Source: Methanosarcina mazei S-6 (GTDB lineage: Archaea > Halobacteriota > Methanosarcinia > Methanosarcinales > Methanosarcinaceae). Taken from it: 64,000 bases of DNA. Below are positions 8,295-18,510 of this stretch, one piece after another. The translations under genes were made by a program, and so were the position numbers. The stretch spans positions 3,720,001-3,784,000 of the forward strand of contig NZ_CP009512.1 in the NCBI RefSeq assembly GCF_000970205.1, read 5' to 3'. The first letter of the stretch is position 1. Each line of letters opens with the position of its first letter. The notes beneath the pieces are model-generated. The model saw nothing but the letters and a program-made list of their open reading frames with translations. It made no database searches and was not told the DNA's origin.

Positions 8295-9626
8295 ATGCAT
8301 TCTGAATTCAAAGAGCTGCTGGATAAAAGGGACTGGGAAGGCTTAAGGGTTTTAATCAGGGAGATGAAACCTTCCGAGATTGAGGATCTGTATTTTGAGT
8401 TAGATGGCAGAGATTTTGTGATACTTTTCCGGCTTCTTGAGAAAGATCTGGCACTTGAAATCTTTGAAAGCTTTAGTGTGGAACATCAGGTTGAGATAAT
8501 AAAATTAATGGAAGAAGCGGATACAATAGATCTGCTTGAGCCCCTTGACCCTGATGACTGTGCAAGGATATTTGAAGAACTGCCTGCAAAGATAACAAAA
8601 CGCCTGCTTAACGGGCTGAGCCCTGAGAGGCGCAAATATGTGAACCTGCTCCTTGGTTATCCTGAAGGAAGTGCAGGCAGATACATGACTCCCAGGTACG
8701 TTTCAGCGCATAAGTATCAGAATGCAGGCGAGGTTTTGACGGGTCTACATGCCTCTCCCCTGAGAGCCGATGAAATGCCAATGATTTTTATAATAGATAG
8801 GGAGCGAAAGTACAGCGGGTATGTAATGCTGGGCGACCTCATAAAAACCGAACCTTTAACACCTCTGGAAAGTATTGTTAAAGGAGAGGACATTTTCATA
8901 TATACTACTGATCCAAAAAATAGAGCGGTAGAGATTATCAGCGAATACGATATCCCGTCACTGGCTGTCCTCGATGCCGAAAAGCGTCTTGTAGGAGCGG
9001 TTACTTTTGATGACGTGATGGATGTTGCAGAAGAGGAGGCAACAGACGACTTCCATAAAATGGGAACAGTCGGACTTATGAGAACGGGTCTGAAAGATGC
9101 AAACGTCCGGCTATTGTATGCAAAAAGGGTCCCATGGCTATTGACGCTTGTTTTCATAAATATATTCTCAGGCGCTGCTATTGCATCCTTTGAGGACACA
9201 ATCCAGGCTGTTGTCGCTCTTGTAATTTTTCTGCCACTGCTAATAGACAGCGGAGGAAATGCAGGGTCCCAATCCGCAACTCTCGTAGTCCGTTCCCTTG
9301 CAACAGGTGATGTCAAAAACAAGGATTGGTTTTACCTTATTGGCAGGGAGATGCTGGTTGCAGCCACAATAGGTATTACAATGGGTGCAGCCGCAGCGGG
9401 TCTCGGAATTTATAGAGGGGGGCTGGAACTGGGTGTAGTTGTAGCTGTGACCATGATCATTGTGATTTTTGCCGGCTGTCTGATAGGCACCACCCTTCCT
9501 TTCCTGCTTACAGCATTAAAAATGGACCCCGCAACAGCCAGTGCTCCTTTAATTACCTCTATAGCAGATATTGTTGGCGTAGTTATATACTTCAGAATTG
9601 CGACGTGGTACTATGGCATTGCATAA
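8295..9626 (+). CDS. mgtE: Magnesium transporter MgtE
   Basis: This 443-residue membrane protein has the full MgtE order. A cytoplasmic MgtE N-domain of helical repeats spans about 1-130 (LLEPLDPDDCARIFEELP). Two CBS domains cover about 131-255, beginning with GSAGRYMTPRYV. Five transmembrane helices form the C-terminal pore, with the signature DSGGNAGSQSATLVVRSLA. In the family the CBS domains sense cytosolic Mg2+ and gate the channel. It starts at ATG behind ACGGGGGGTA and stands alone. Family assignment is secure; transport of other divalent ions is possible. Confidence 0.95.
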   Translation: MHSEFKELLDKRDWEGLRVLIREMKPSEIEDLYFELDGRDFVILFRLLEKDLALEIFESFSVEHQVEIIKLMEEADTIDLLEPLDPDDCARIFEELPAKITKRLLNGLSPERRKYVNLLLGYPEGSAGRYMTPRYVSAHKYQNAGEVLTGLHASPLRADEMPMIFIIDRERKYSGYVMLGDLIKTEPLTPLESIVKGEDIFIYTTDPKNRAVEIISEYDIPSLAVLDAEKRLVGAVTFDDVMDVAEEEATDDFHKMGTVGLMRTGLKDANVRLLYAKRVPWLLTLVFINIFSGAAIASFEDTIQAVVALVIFLPLLIDSGGNAGSQSATLVVRSLATGDVKNKDWFYLIGREMLVAATIGITMGAAAAGLGIYRGGLELGVVVAVTMIIVIFAGCLIGTTLPFLLTALKMDPATASAPLITSIADIVGVVIYFRIATWYYGIA

Positions 9627-10067
9627 TTCCGGTTTATTTTGTTAATTTTATATCACCTCACCAGCTGTTTAACTGCAAATATAGCTGAAGATTTAACTGA
9701 AAATTTTAAGGAGGGTACTAGCTAAAACGACATAAGCTAATACCTGTAAACATTTTTCATTAATCCGCTTAAACCATTTCTGTAAACATCAGAGGATAAG
9801 CAGAAACCAATGTAAGCTGTAGAGTTTATCATAAATAGGTATAAATTTTCATACTCTTTTTCCAATTTTAGTTTCTTTCTCAACTTTGACATCTAATTTA
9901 ATTGAGCTCTGGAGTTTTTATAAAAATAAATACTCAGGATTTAGCAGAAGGATAGGGAAAATTAGTGGAGAGATCAGAAAACTTAGTGGAGATGTCAGAA
10001 AAGAATTTCCAGGATACGACAGAGAAAGTATCATATCCTGGTATTCTTAGTATTGAAGGGCTCTATT
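9627..10067. other. Intergenic between convergent mgtE and the PAS/MCP gene
   Basis: AT-rich. The only structure seen is a short doublet near 9963-10005 (AGTGGAGA-TCAGAAAA repeated twice). No gene is supported. Confidence 0.4.
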
Positions 10068-12065
10068 TCAATATAATTTTGGATTTCTTTTTTCATTAAA
10101 AGTGTGTGTTTTATCAAAAGAAGGCTGACTTTTCTTCTGTTCTCCTGAGACTTTAAAGTTCTCAAAAAGGGTATCAACCGTTCTCCGGGCAAGCCCGCTG
10201 ACATTCTGTACAGAGGTACTGACCTGCTGCATTGCAGCTGTCTGCTCTTCAATTGCAGCTGAGGTCTCTTCACTGCTTGCAGCATTTTCTTCTGCTGTGG
10301 AGGCGGTCTCACTTATGCTTTTCTCAATATTTTCGATCTTGATGAGTCCTTCTTCCGCAAGCCTGTCAAGCTCAGCAAGCATGGAGTTTATAGTGGCAAC
10401 CGCATCGACAATCTCATGGCTCTTATTCAGGGCCTGTTTAATGTTCTTACTCCCATTTTTCGCCTGGCTGTCTGCGGTGTTGATGGCGTCTGTAACTTTT
10501 CTGGTCTCTTTCTGGACGTTTGTAACGATCTCATTTATTTCGTCAGTGCTCTTTCTCGAATCTGCTGCAAGTTTCCTGACCTCGTCAGCAACAACGGCAA
10601 AACCTCTGCCGTATTCTCCGGCTCGTGCTGCTTCGATAGCTGCATTTAAAGCCAAAAGGTTGGTCTGGTCGGCAATGGACTTGATTTTTCCTGTGACGGC
10701 TCCGATGTTATTAACAGCGTCATCAAGAGAGTGGACGATGTCTCCCAGCTGGGAAATTCCCGCAACAAGCTGTTCCACTTCTTCGAGCGCCGTATTACTG
10801 AGCCCCTGGGCTTCATCGCTGGTTTTACCAGCATGGGAAGCATAACTGGAAGACTGCGTGGAGGATTCGCTCAGCTTTTTAAAGATCTCCTGAGAAGCTT
10901 TTATATCAGAAGCTGCTGTGCCTGCATGCCTGGAAAGGTTTTCGGAACCGGTTGCGATCTGCTCTGCAGCAGTTGAGATCTGCTGCATCCCCATGTTCAT
11001 CTGGTTAACAGCTTCTTCTGACTGGCGGGCTTCTTCAAGAGTAGTAAGCATATCTTCGAGGACATTCTCAATAACAGATTTCAAATTATTGACAAGCCTG
11101 TTAAATTCATCAAAAGTATCACCGAAGTCATCGTCTTTGATTTTCTCAAGATGAATGTCGAGATCTCCTTCACTTATTTTTCGGATTCCGTCTCCAAGGT
11201 TTTTCAGGCAACTGCTGGTGTAGTTTAAAATTTCCTTGACCTCTGTTTCCCGGTCTTTCATCTCGGTCATATCTGTTATTACCATAAGGCTTCCAGCAAT
11301 AGTTCCGGTTTCATCTTTTACAGGCACTGCTGAAAGCACGGTAAATAGAGGTTTATCCAGAGCTTTGAATTTGATGGATTTCTCCACATTATAGATACCT
11401 TCTCCGGTTTCCATCACCTTCTCAGCAAGTGTCCTTCTGGAACTGGTGTCCAGTAATTCGGAAGGGGACCTGCCAGTGGCTTCGTCAGCACTCTTAAACC
11501 TGCAGATTTCCAAAAAATACTCATTAATGTACTTTATTTTCCCGGAAGCGTCCACATAAAGCGCAAGTGACGGCCTGGGTATGCTGCTGACAATCGCCCT
11601 CTGTGACTCTTCTCTTCGTTTTATCTGGGGGGTAACGTCCAGAAACACGCCGTCAATATAAGCTATATTGCCATGTTCATCATTCACCAGACGGGCCTGC
11701 TCCTGAACAAATACCGTATCGCCACAGGATTTCTGGATCCTGTATTCGACCTGATAAGGACTCCTGGTTTTCATTGAGTTCTCAATAGCAGCATCGATTC
11801 TGGAAACGTCCTCCGGAAAAACAATATCTGACCATGAAAGTCTCCTGGAAAGAAATTCCGCTGCCGGGTAGCCGGTGAGTACTTCCACACTTTTACTGAT
11901 ATAACAAATAGGCCATGAAGATTCATTTGAGACTCTGAAAACAGTTACTGGCAGGTTATCTATCAGCCAGCCTGTCTCTATGGTTTCAGTATCTGCATCT
12001 TCAGTAAATTTATTTGAAGAGTCTGCCGACTCATTCAGTTTTAAATCGCTATTCTGTAAAGCCAT
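10068..12065 (-). CDS. Soluble PAS/methyl-accepting chemotaxis-type sensor
   Basis: About 665 residues, starting at the ATG at 12065; a TTG at 12071 is less likely. Two PAS domains occupy roughly 30-155 ([20 protein letters not shown]) and 160-275. A HAMP-like helical stretch follows near 285-335. A methyl-accepting signalling domain runs to about 640, with the conserved hairpin [20 protein letters not shown]. There is no membrane segment, so it senses a cytosolic signal or redox state. It should act through a CheA/CheW array, but no che genes lie nearby. Glu/Gln-rich segments around the hairpin could be methylation sites. Confidence 0.9.
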   Translation of the reverse strand: MALQNSDLKLNESADSSNKFTEDADTETIETGWLIDNLPVTVFRVSNESSWPICYISKSVEVLTGYPAAEFLSRRLSWSDIVFPEDVSRIDAAIENSMKTRSPYQVEYRIQKSCGDTVFVQEQARLVNDEHGNIAYIDGVFLDVTPQIKRREESQRAIVSSIPRPSLALYVDASGKIKYINEYFLEICRFKSADEATGRSPSELLDTSSRRTLAEKVMETGEGIYNVEKSIKFKALDKPLFTVLSAVPVKDETGTIAGSLMVITDMTEMKDRETEVKEILNYTSSCLKNLGDGIRKISEGDLDIHLEKIKDDDFGDTFDEFNRLVNNLKSVIENVLEDMLTTLEEARQSEEAVNQMNMGMQQISTAAEQIATGSENLSRHAGTAASDIKASQEIFKKLSESSTQSSSYASHAGKTSDEAQGLSNTALEEVEQLVAGISQLGDIVHSLDDAVNNIGAVTGKIKSIADQTNLLALNAAIEAARAGEYGRGFAVVADEVRKLAADSRKSTDEINEIVTNVQKETRKVTDAINTADSQAKNGSKNIKQALNKSHEIVDAVATINSMLAELDRLAEEGLIKIENIEKSISETASTAEENAASSEETSAAIEEQTAAMQQVSTSVQNVSGLARRTVDTLFENFKVSGEQKKSQPSFDKTHTFNEKRNPKLY

Positions 12066-12181
12066 GACCAATCTAGCCCCTTATGAGATATATATTAACA
12101 GATAATATAAATCAAGGGAGTATTTAAGTGTATAGGAAATTATAAAAAGATTCCGGATTTCAGCAGGAAAAACTGAGTAAA

Positions 12182-12190
12182 TATTTATAC
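12182..12190 (+). promoter_or_regulatory. TATA-like box for the small ORF at 12211
   Basis: An AT-rich TATTTATAC element lies about 25 bp before the ATG, the distance expected for a leaderless archaeal transcript. Confidence 0.35.
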
Positions 12191-12210
12191 AAAGAGTGCC
12201 TATTCTTAGT

Positions 12211-12315
12211 ATGGTTCAGCCTGATATCGAATCGAAGCTACTGGGGATCTGCGTACTCATACTCATCATCTATATATTATGTAAACTGATCCCTGTTTTA
12301 TCATTAGACAGTTAA
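12211..12315 (+). CDS. Possible small membrane protein, 34 residues
   Basis: A short open frame (MVQPDIESKLLGICVL, then ILIIYILCKLIPVLSLDS) predicts one transmembrane helix after a polar N-terminus. There is no Shine-Dalgarno, but a TATA-like element sits at leaderless distance. Function is unknown and coding status is uncertain. Confidence 0.35.
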   Translation: MVQPDIESKLLGICVLILIIYILCKLIPVLSLDS

Positions 12316-12336
12316 TTTAGAATTACTACATAAAAA

Positions 12337-13536
12337 TTATAATTGTATAAAACTATTTTTTTTCCGGATACACTGCCAGTCAAACCCTTCTCTGTCGAGC
12401 GTCAGAGTTCTGAGAAAACTTCCTTTTCTGCTTTCATCGGATAAATTAAACGTTCTGCCGTTTTTTACCGGGAGATTTTCAGGGTTCCTGTGACCATGCA
12501 CCTGATAGGTATTCTCATTCGTATTTTTGTTGAAATTTTCAGCGACCAGGAAAACGTCTTCAGGCTCTCCCACGCCGTTAATCATCTGTTCAGCACCCAT
12601 AAAAATCAGGTTTTCAGGAAGGCTGCTCAGGCCTCCGTGAGTTACAAGCACGGATTTGTCATGGAACTTATAGTAAACGCAGGGCACTGTTTTCCCGCAT
12701 AGTTTAAGGGCATCCTGCAAAGCCCCTTCTCTTTCAAGTTCTTTCAGAATACCTGTGGTATCAGAAAAATCTTCTATCCGTGTCTGCTTCTCACCGGCTG
12801 CAGGGCGGCAAAGGCGTTTTTCATTATCTCCTTCAAGCAGAACCACATTATCCCTGCACATGATTGAGACAAGGAACTTAACGACTCTGGAATTTTCATT
12901 TCCCCTGCCTGCATAATCTCCAAGAAAGATATACAGGTCATTGTCGTCCAGTCCGCATGAAAGGTATTTCATCAGGGCTGTATAACTGCCGTTTATATCC
13001 CCGATGTGGTGAATTTTTTTATAGTTAGAGAAATCAGGAGTATTATACTGCAGCCTTTTGCGGAATTCATGAGGCTTTATTACCGTAACAAATGAAGGTA
13101 CGCTCTGCCTTTTGATTATAGCATACATCTCTTCTATTACAGTCTCAGGTACGATCTCATATGCAGGCCTTCCCGTGTTTCTTTCCTTTGCAAGTTCAGG
13201 AGACACATCAGAAAAATCAACGCAAAAAGCTTCATACCTGTAAGCTTTAACAGGAGACCTGTACTTTGCTATGTCAGCATTTCCTGCATTGGTTGCATCA
13301 AGGACTGTAAATTCACCCTCTTCCATGCGGCATTTAATAAGCGAATAAATAAGCCCCCATACCCTGCGGTTGATTTTCTGGGAAGTAACTGGTTGTCCGG
13401 TGACAGAAAGTACCGGGGGTTTTATAAGAAGCCGGACTGCGTCCGAGGAAATAGTATAAGGTTCAAGCCCTTCTTCCTTAACAAAAGTCGATTTGCCGGA
13501 TCCGGGTATCCCCCTCAAAAATACAAGGTACCTCAT
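12337..13536 (-). CDS. Polynucleotide kinase-phosphatase-like protein (P-loop kinase plus metallophosphatase)
   Basis: 399 residues. The N-terminal P-loop kinase has GIPGSGKST at 9-17 and a typical AAA_33/T4-Pnk layout to about residue 165. A calcineurin-like phosphatase domain follows with GDINGS, GDYAGRG, EGDNEKR, THGG and VHGHRN. Such two-domain proteins repair RNA or DNA ends (5' kinase, 3' or 2',3' phosphatase). The phosphatase motifs are unusual: the His of GDxHG is Asn, GDxxDRG has Gly for the second Asp, and GNHE reads GDNE. Phosphatase activity may therefore be altered or lost. No ligase or third domain is present. 13537-13888 upstream has no gene. Confidence 0.8.
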   Translation of the reverse strand: MRYLVFLRGIPGSGKSTFVKEEGLEPYTISSDAVRLLIKPPVLSVTGQPVTSQKINRRVWGLIYSLIKCRMEEGEFTVLDATNAGNADIAKYRSPVKAYRYEAFCVDFSDVSPELAKERNTGRPAYEIVPETVIEEMYAIIKRQSVPSFVTVIKPHEFRKRLQYNTPDFSNYKKIHHIGDINGSYTALMKYLSCGLDDNDLYIFLGDYAGRGNENSRVVKFLVSIMCRDNVVLLEGDNEKRLCRPAAGEKQTRIEDFSDTTGILKELEREGALQDALKLCGKTVPCVYYKFHDKSVLVTHGGLSSLPENLIFMGAEQMINGVGEPEDVFLVAENFNKNTNENTYQVHGHRNPENLPVKNGRTFNLSDESRKGSFLRTLTLDREGFDWQCIRKKNSFIQL

Positions 13537-13888
13537 ATGACATCCCTTACTTTTCTTAAATTCTGCTTATTTGATCAATTCTGTATTTTGACCAGTATTT
13601 TTGTGTTGACCAGCTCTTCCTGTTTTAACCGGTTCTATTTATTTTAATCAATTTTGCTTAAACGAAAAATACCTGAGTTAATATTACTATTGATTTTTAT
13701 AATATTTAATTAGATAATTTTATACCATATATTCTGGAAGAAGTGCAGGGAAAAATGGGAGTGGGTGGACTGCACTGACCTGAAAAAACATTGACGAAGC
13801 CTGCTTTTAGACCTGGCTGAATTTAAATCCGACCGGTAAGAGCGTTCAGAGGAGTAGAAACCCGGGAAAAATTATACTGGTGAAAAAT

Positions 13889-15457
13889 ATGGAAAGCAAG
13901 AGGGAATACGATTATATCCTGCCCGGCAGGGCAGAATCATACTGGCTGGCAACTGTACCCGAGCCCAGCTATCCTGCGCTTAAAGGGGACATCAGAGTTG
14001 ATATTGCAATAATCGGAGGAGGAATAGCAGGGCTCACAACGGCTTACCTGTTAAAAGAAGCAGGTTTTTCATCCATTGCAGTGATTGAAGCGGGCCGCAT
14101 CCTGAAAGGAGTTACAGGACACACCACAGCCAAAGTTACATCCCAGCACAGCCTGATCTATGACCGCCTGCTCTCAAAATTTGGAAAAAGGCAGGCGCAG
14201 CAGTATGCAGAGTCCAATCAGGCAGCCCTGGAGAAGATAGCTTCGATAGTGGCTTCAAAAAAGATAGACTGCGATTTTGTCCGCAAGCCTTCATATGTCT
14301 ATGCAGGGTCCGAAGACTCTACCAATAAAATCCAGAATGAAGCTCAGACGGCCCGGAACCTTGGGCTTCCTGCTTCATTTGAAGAAAACCTGCCCTTGAC
14401 TTTTAAAACGTATGGAGCAGTCCGCTTTAATAATCAGGCACAGTTCCACCCTGTAAAATACCTCAACGCGCTGGCAGAGGAAATTCATGAGGACGGATGC
14501 CACATCTTTGAGAATACAAGAGCATTGAAAATAGAAGGAGAGGAGCCTGTAACAATAACAACGGATAAGGGGACCATACGCGCACGTAAAGTTGTTCAGG
14601 CAACGCATTATCCGATCCACGACAGGCCAGGGCTGTTTTTCCAGCGCCTTTACCAGTCCCGCTCATATGTTCTTGGAGTCAGGATTAGAGATCCTTTTCC
14701 TGATGGGATGTTCATAAACGCCGAAGAGCCAGTCCGTTCCCTGCGCTCGCAGAGTACGGATAAAGGAGAACTTATTCTCGTGAGCGGAGAGGGGCACAGG
14801 ACAGGTGAAGAAGAACACGAAATTTCCCGCTACCAGAACCTTGAGAAATGGGTAAGGTCCGTATATTCCGTAGATTCCATTGATTACCGCTGGTCCAGCC
14901 AGGATGCCATAAGCATTGACCATATTCCCTATATTGGCAGGCAAACCTCAGGTAATGACAGCATATTTCTTGCAACAGGGTTCAAAAAATGGGGCATGAC
15001 CACGGGCACGGTTGCAGCAATGATCATTACGGACATGATCCGCGGGAAGTACAACCCCTGGGAAGAGGTGTATGACCCTTCACGGTTCAAGCCTGTGGAG
15101 TCGGCGAAAACCCTGCTCTCTCAGGCTGTGGAAGCCACCAAGGGCTTTGTGGGCGACAGGATACTGCCCACTCATAAAGAAGCGTCTCAGATTGGCCCGG
15201 AGGAAGGTGCAATCGTCAAAATAGAGGGGGAAAGAGTGGCAGCGTACAGAGACAGAAACGGGGTACTTTATACACTCAATCCCTCCTGCAGACACCTGGG
15301 ATGTATCGTTTCCTGGAACGATGCGGAAAAGACATGGGACTGTCCCTGTCATGGTTCTCGATATAAAGCAACTGGCGAGGTAATTCACAGCCCTGCTGTT
15401 TACGGGCTTTCGGAAAAGAAAATCAGGGGACAGGACAAAAATAATATTCATACATAA
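13889..15457 (+). CDS. FAD-dependent oxidoreductase with C-terminal Rieske domain
   Basis: About 522 residues from the ATG at 13889 (GGTG five bases upstream); a GTG at 13880 is the alternative. A DAO-type FAD domain begins with the dinucleotide-binding motif IAIIGGGIAGLTTAYLL and ends with RQTSGNDSIFLATGFKKWG. The last ~95 residues form a Rieske [2Fe-2S] domain with CRHLGC and CPCHGS supplying two Cys and two His ligands. This fusion is found in a family of uncharacterised oxidoreductases of bacteria and archaea. The substrate is unknown. There is no signal peptide, so it is cytoplasmic. Confidence 0.9.
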   Translation: MESKREYDYILPGRAESYWLATVPEPSYPALKGDIRVDIAIIGGGIAGLTTAYLLKEAGFSSIAVIEAGRILKGVTGHTTAKVTSQHSLIYDRLLSKFGKRQAQQYAESNQAALEKIASIVASKKIDCDFVRKPSYVYAGSEDSTNKIQNEAQTARNLGLPASFEENLPLTFKTYGAVRFNNQAQFHPVKYLNALAEEIHEDGCHIFENTRALKIEGEEPVTITTDKGTIRARKVVQATHYPIHDRPGLFFQRLYQSRSYVLGVRIRDPFPDGMFINAEEPVRSLRSQSTDKGELILVSGEGHRTGEEEHEISRYQNLEKWVRSVYSVDSIDYRWSSQDAISIDHIPYIGRQTSGNDSIFLATGFKKWGMTTGTVAAMIITDMIRGKYNPWEEVYDPSRFKPVESAKTLLSQAVEATKGFVGDRILPTHKEASQIGPEEGAIVKIEGERVAAYRDRNGVLYTLNPSCRHLGCIVSWNDAEKTWDCPCHGSRYKATGEVIHSPAVYGLSEKKIRGQDKNNIHT

Positions 15458-15477
15458 GAAACAATTCGTAATTCCTA

Positions 15478-15487
15478 TTTTTATATG
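15478..15487 (+). promoter_or_regulatory. TATA-like box for the SWIM gene
   Basis: TTTTATATGA lies about 25 bp before the ATG at 15509, which itself has no Shine-Dalgarno. This suggests a leaderless mRNA. Confidence 0.4.
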
Positions 15488-15508
15488 AATATGCCGAAAT
15501 AATAGTTT

Positions 15509-17431
15509 ATGCCACCAGAAAATAAAAATTCCGATCCCTTTGAGGAATTAAAGTGGAGTGACCTGCAGGACTGGGCAGGAGGGAAGGCAACTGCAAAGGG
15601 GATAAAGTACCAGGAAGAAGAGAGGGTTAAAGAGATAAAGCGAACCCCTGAAGGCAGCCTTGTAGCCCTGGTAGAAGGGACATCTGATTATTTTACGGAA
15701 ATTTTCCTGAAAGACGGGAAATTGAGTTCGGTCTGTACCTGTCCTGTGGGGCACGACTGCAAACATGGGGTTGCAGCGGTACTTGAATACCTTGAACTTG
15801 CAGAGCAGGGAGAAGAGGTTCTGATTGCTTCCGAAGAAGACCCTTTCGTTGCAAGAGCCAGACAGGAATATACCGGAGATGAAATCTCTGCCCTCGGAGA
15901 AGAAGAGTCATCAGCCAGGGCTCTCCGTGAGTACCTGCAGCGTCTGACCAGGACGGAATTGATCGAAATACTGGTGACATTTGCAGAAAAGGATACCGGG
16001 CTTGGAAAGTATCTCAAAGAAAGGCAAACTCTCTCAGCAGAAAACGTGGAAGAAATTGTAGGGGAAGTCTACTCCGAACTTGACGAGCTTCTGGAAGAAG
16101 CCGGAGATTTTGAGTATGCGGATTATGAAATGGATGTCCCTGATTTTTTAGACGTGCAGGTAGGGCTGGAAAGCCTGCTCGATTCGGGACACCCTGATGA
16201 ACTTCTTGATATCGGAAAAGAGCTGATGGACAGATACGAAAAAATTGCGGATTATGATGAAGAAGGGGAGATAGGAACAAAAATATCATTTTGCATGGAC
16301 GTGGTTTTTAAAGCTCTGACCCGTTCTTCAATTCCTGCTCACGAAAAAATGCTTTATATGCTTGAAATTGAACTCAGAGACAATTACAATATTCTTAATG
16401 AACACGGTTTCTGGGAAAAAGACTTTACTCCCGAAGAATGGAGGCGTTTTTCAGAATCCCTTAAGATCAAGCTAAAAGAAGCTGAAAAGACAGAAAATCC
16501 CCTTTATGACTCCCTCTGGCAGAGAGACTATGCTGTTGACAGGCTGGTTTATGCTCTTGAAAAATCCGGGCTCTTTGAGGAGGTAATCCCGTTATGTGAA
16601 AAAGAAGCCAAAAAAACAGGAAATTACATCCGGCTGGTAAGGGTGCTGCTTGACTCAGGGAAGAGAGAGAAAGCAGAAGAATGGATCTACAGGGGGATTA
16701 AAGAGACCAGAGAACATGAAACTGAGACTGCCCATCAGCTCTTGCAGATCCTTCTTGAGATTAAAGAAGGGGAAGGAGACTGGCTTTTTGTGTCTGCCCT
16801 TGAAACAGAAGAGTTTTTCAGGCATCCAGATATATCCAGCTATTCTAGCATGCAGGAAGGAGCAAAGAAGGCGGGAAAATGGGAAGAAGTCCGGGAGGCT
16901 GCCATCAGGTACCTGAAAAATGGAAAACTCCCAGCCAGTAAGGGTAAAAATAAAGAAAAAGCTTCGATCCTTCCCGGGGTTCTCCCGAAAACAGGGCTTC
17001 TGGAGAAGGAGTTATTAAAAAAGATCAAAACTCCTGTATTTGACCTGCTGATAAAGATAGCAATTCAGGAAGAGGACCCACAGGAAGTTATCCACTGGTA
17101 TGAGGAGCTTAAAAAAAGCGGAGAAGAATCCCAGGGATACTGGCATTCAATCTCCGAAAGCGAAATTGCAAATTCGGTGAAGGAAAAGTATCCTGAAGTT
17201 GCGCTTGAAATATGGAAAAGCCTTGCAGAAAAGCTGATTTCGGAAGCAAAAGTGGGCTCGTATGAAGAGGCGTCCGCATACATTAGAAAAATAAAAGAAA
17301 CATTCGAAGCCAGCGGAAAAAAAGAAGAATGGGAGAATTATCTCTCTGAGATAAAGGAGGCAAACAGCCGTAAAAAGAAGCTTCTTGGGATTCTGGATAC
17401 ACTTGGAGAAGACAGGATCATAAAGGTATAA
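15509..17431 (+). CDS. SWIM zinc-finger protein with TPR-like helical C-terminus
   Basis: 640 residues. A SWIM motif lies near residues 70-90: CTCPVGHDCKHG, the CxC...CxH zinc ligands. The rest is acidic and helical with repeated pairs of amphipathic helices (for example SLWQRDYAVDRLVYALEKSG and VIHWYEELKKSGEES), like TPR arrays. SWIM domains bind DNA or proteins. In bacteria and archaea, long SWIM/TPR proteins are often near SNF2 helicases, but none is here. The gene follows the FAD/Rieske gene by 51 bp but seems to have its own promoter. Function unknown. Confidence 0.85.
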   Translation: MPPENKNSDPFEELKWSDLQDWAGGKATAKGIKYQEEERVKEIKRTPEGSLVALVEGTSDYFTEIFLKDGKLSSVCTCPVGHDCKHGVAAVLEYLELAEQGEEVLIASEEDPFVARARQEYTGDEISALGEEESSARALREYLQRLTRTELIEILVTFAEKDTGLGKYLKERQTLSAENVEEIVGEVYSELDELLEEAGDFEYADYEMDVPDFLDVQVGLESLLDSGHPDELLDIGKELMDRYEKIADYDEEGEIGTKISFCMDVVFKALTRSSIPAHEKMLYMLEIELRDNYNILNEHGFWEKDFTPEEWRRFSESLKIKLKEAEKTENPLYDSLWQRDYAVDRLVYALEKSGLFEEVIPLCEKEAKKTGNYIRLVRVLLDSGKREKAEEWIYRGIKETREHETETAHQLLQILLEIKEGEGDWLFVSALETEEFFRHPDISSYSSMQEGAKKAGKWEEVREAAIRYLKNGKLPASKGKNKEKASILPGVLPKTGLLEKELLKKIKTPVFDLLIKIAIQEEDPQEVIHWYEELKKSGEESQGYWHSISESEIANSVKEKYPEVALEIWKSLAEKLISEAKVGSYEEASAYIRKIKETFEASGKKEEWENYLSEIKEANSRKKKLLGILDTLGEDRIIKV

Positions 17432-17436
17432 ATAAT

Positions 17437-17464
17437 AAGAGGAGAAGCATCAGCATCTCCTCTT
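17437..17464 (+). terminator. Hairpin terminator after the SWIM gene
   Basis: A perfect 9-bp stem (AAGAGGAGA with TCTCCTCTT, 10-base loop) begins 5 bp after the stop codon. Confidence 0.7.
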
Positions 17465-18510
17465 TAAAGTCAGGAATACACAGGTAAGCAGCACCATAAA
17501 CAGGTAAGCAGCACCAATGAAAATCTAAAATCCAAGCCTTCTGCATTCTCATTTTCATTAAAAATAGGAAGAAAATGAGTATTTAAATAACCGGAGATAT
17601 TTTTATTCTTCAACCGGTTTTATACTTAACTTGAATCATTCTATATACATTTTTTTACATGATTTATGTATTTCAGAATTAATTTTTATCAGCATTTGAG
17701 AGAAAAGCCAAAAGCCTTTGTAGCTATTTCCGAGTCATTTCTATTTTTTGCCTCAAAAAAACACTACGTTACGCCGTTTCAAAGAAGAGAAAAAATAATT
17801 CATACATGGCAACTGTATAAATTATCGCGCTTGTGCAGGTAAAACTGGAGCATTAAGTTTATACAGAAAACTATTAAATAATTAAGATTCATACTAATTA
17901 TCAGCAAATTTAGACAATGTTGAGATCATATAGGAAGCTTTGGGAAGAGGTAGAAGTATTAGAGATTATACTTCCCTATTTGATCTCAGGCAAATATATC
18001 AGATTATAAATAGGGAAGAGGAGTGGGGAATTTGAGGATTTTAACTAAATCCGGGTACTGGAAACCTGCCTGATCACATTTAGCGGAGTTGCAGCATCCT
18101 GTAACTGTGGATTAACGAGTATATTACCCTGTTTACCGGGAAAAATATAGAGATAATGCTCTGCAGTTTTTTACCTGAGTGAGAAGGGTGCTTTTATGGA
18201 GACAGATCAGTACATAGTGAGTACTGTAGAGATGGTCTGGATCTTTAAGAGGGATAAATCCACGTTTACCAATGCGATTTCTGCCTCCAAATAAATGTGC
18301 TGTTTTATCTGAAGATATCTCGCATAGCTGTGATTATGATCTTTTGCCGGTTGTGAACCACAATGAAGAGATCCGTCAGATCAGTGCATAAAAATTGAGA
18401 TTTCCAGAATAAAACAGATGCCTGCTATCATAGGTTTGCGTTAAAATTTCCCTTTAAAATCTGTTACCAATTGAGCAGTCAGCTCAGTAAGATGCTTGGT
18501 GGGGTTCGAG
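17465..18510. other. Long intergenic region
   Basis: There is a short direct repeat (ACAGGTAAGCAGCACCA, twice near 17480-17520) and otherwise AT-rich sequence. A 39-codon frame near 18270-18390 has no recognisable features. No gene is supported. The promoter of the exopolysaccharide operon must be near the right end. Confidence 0.4.
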
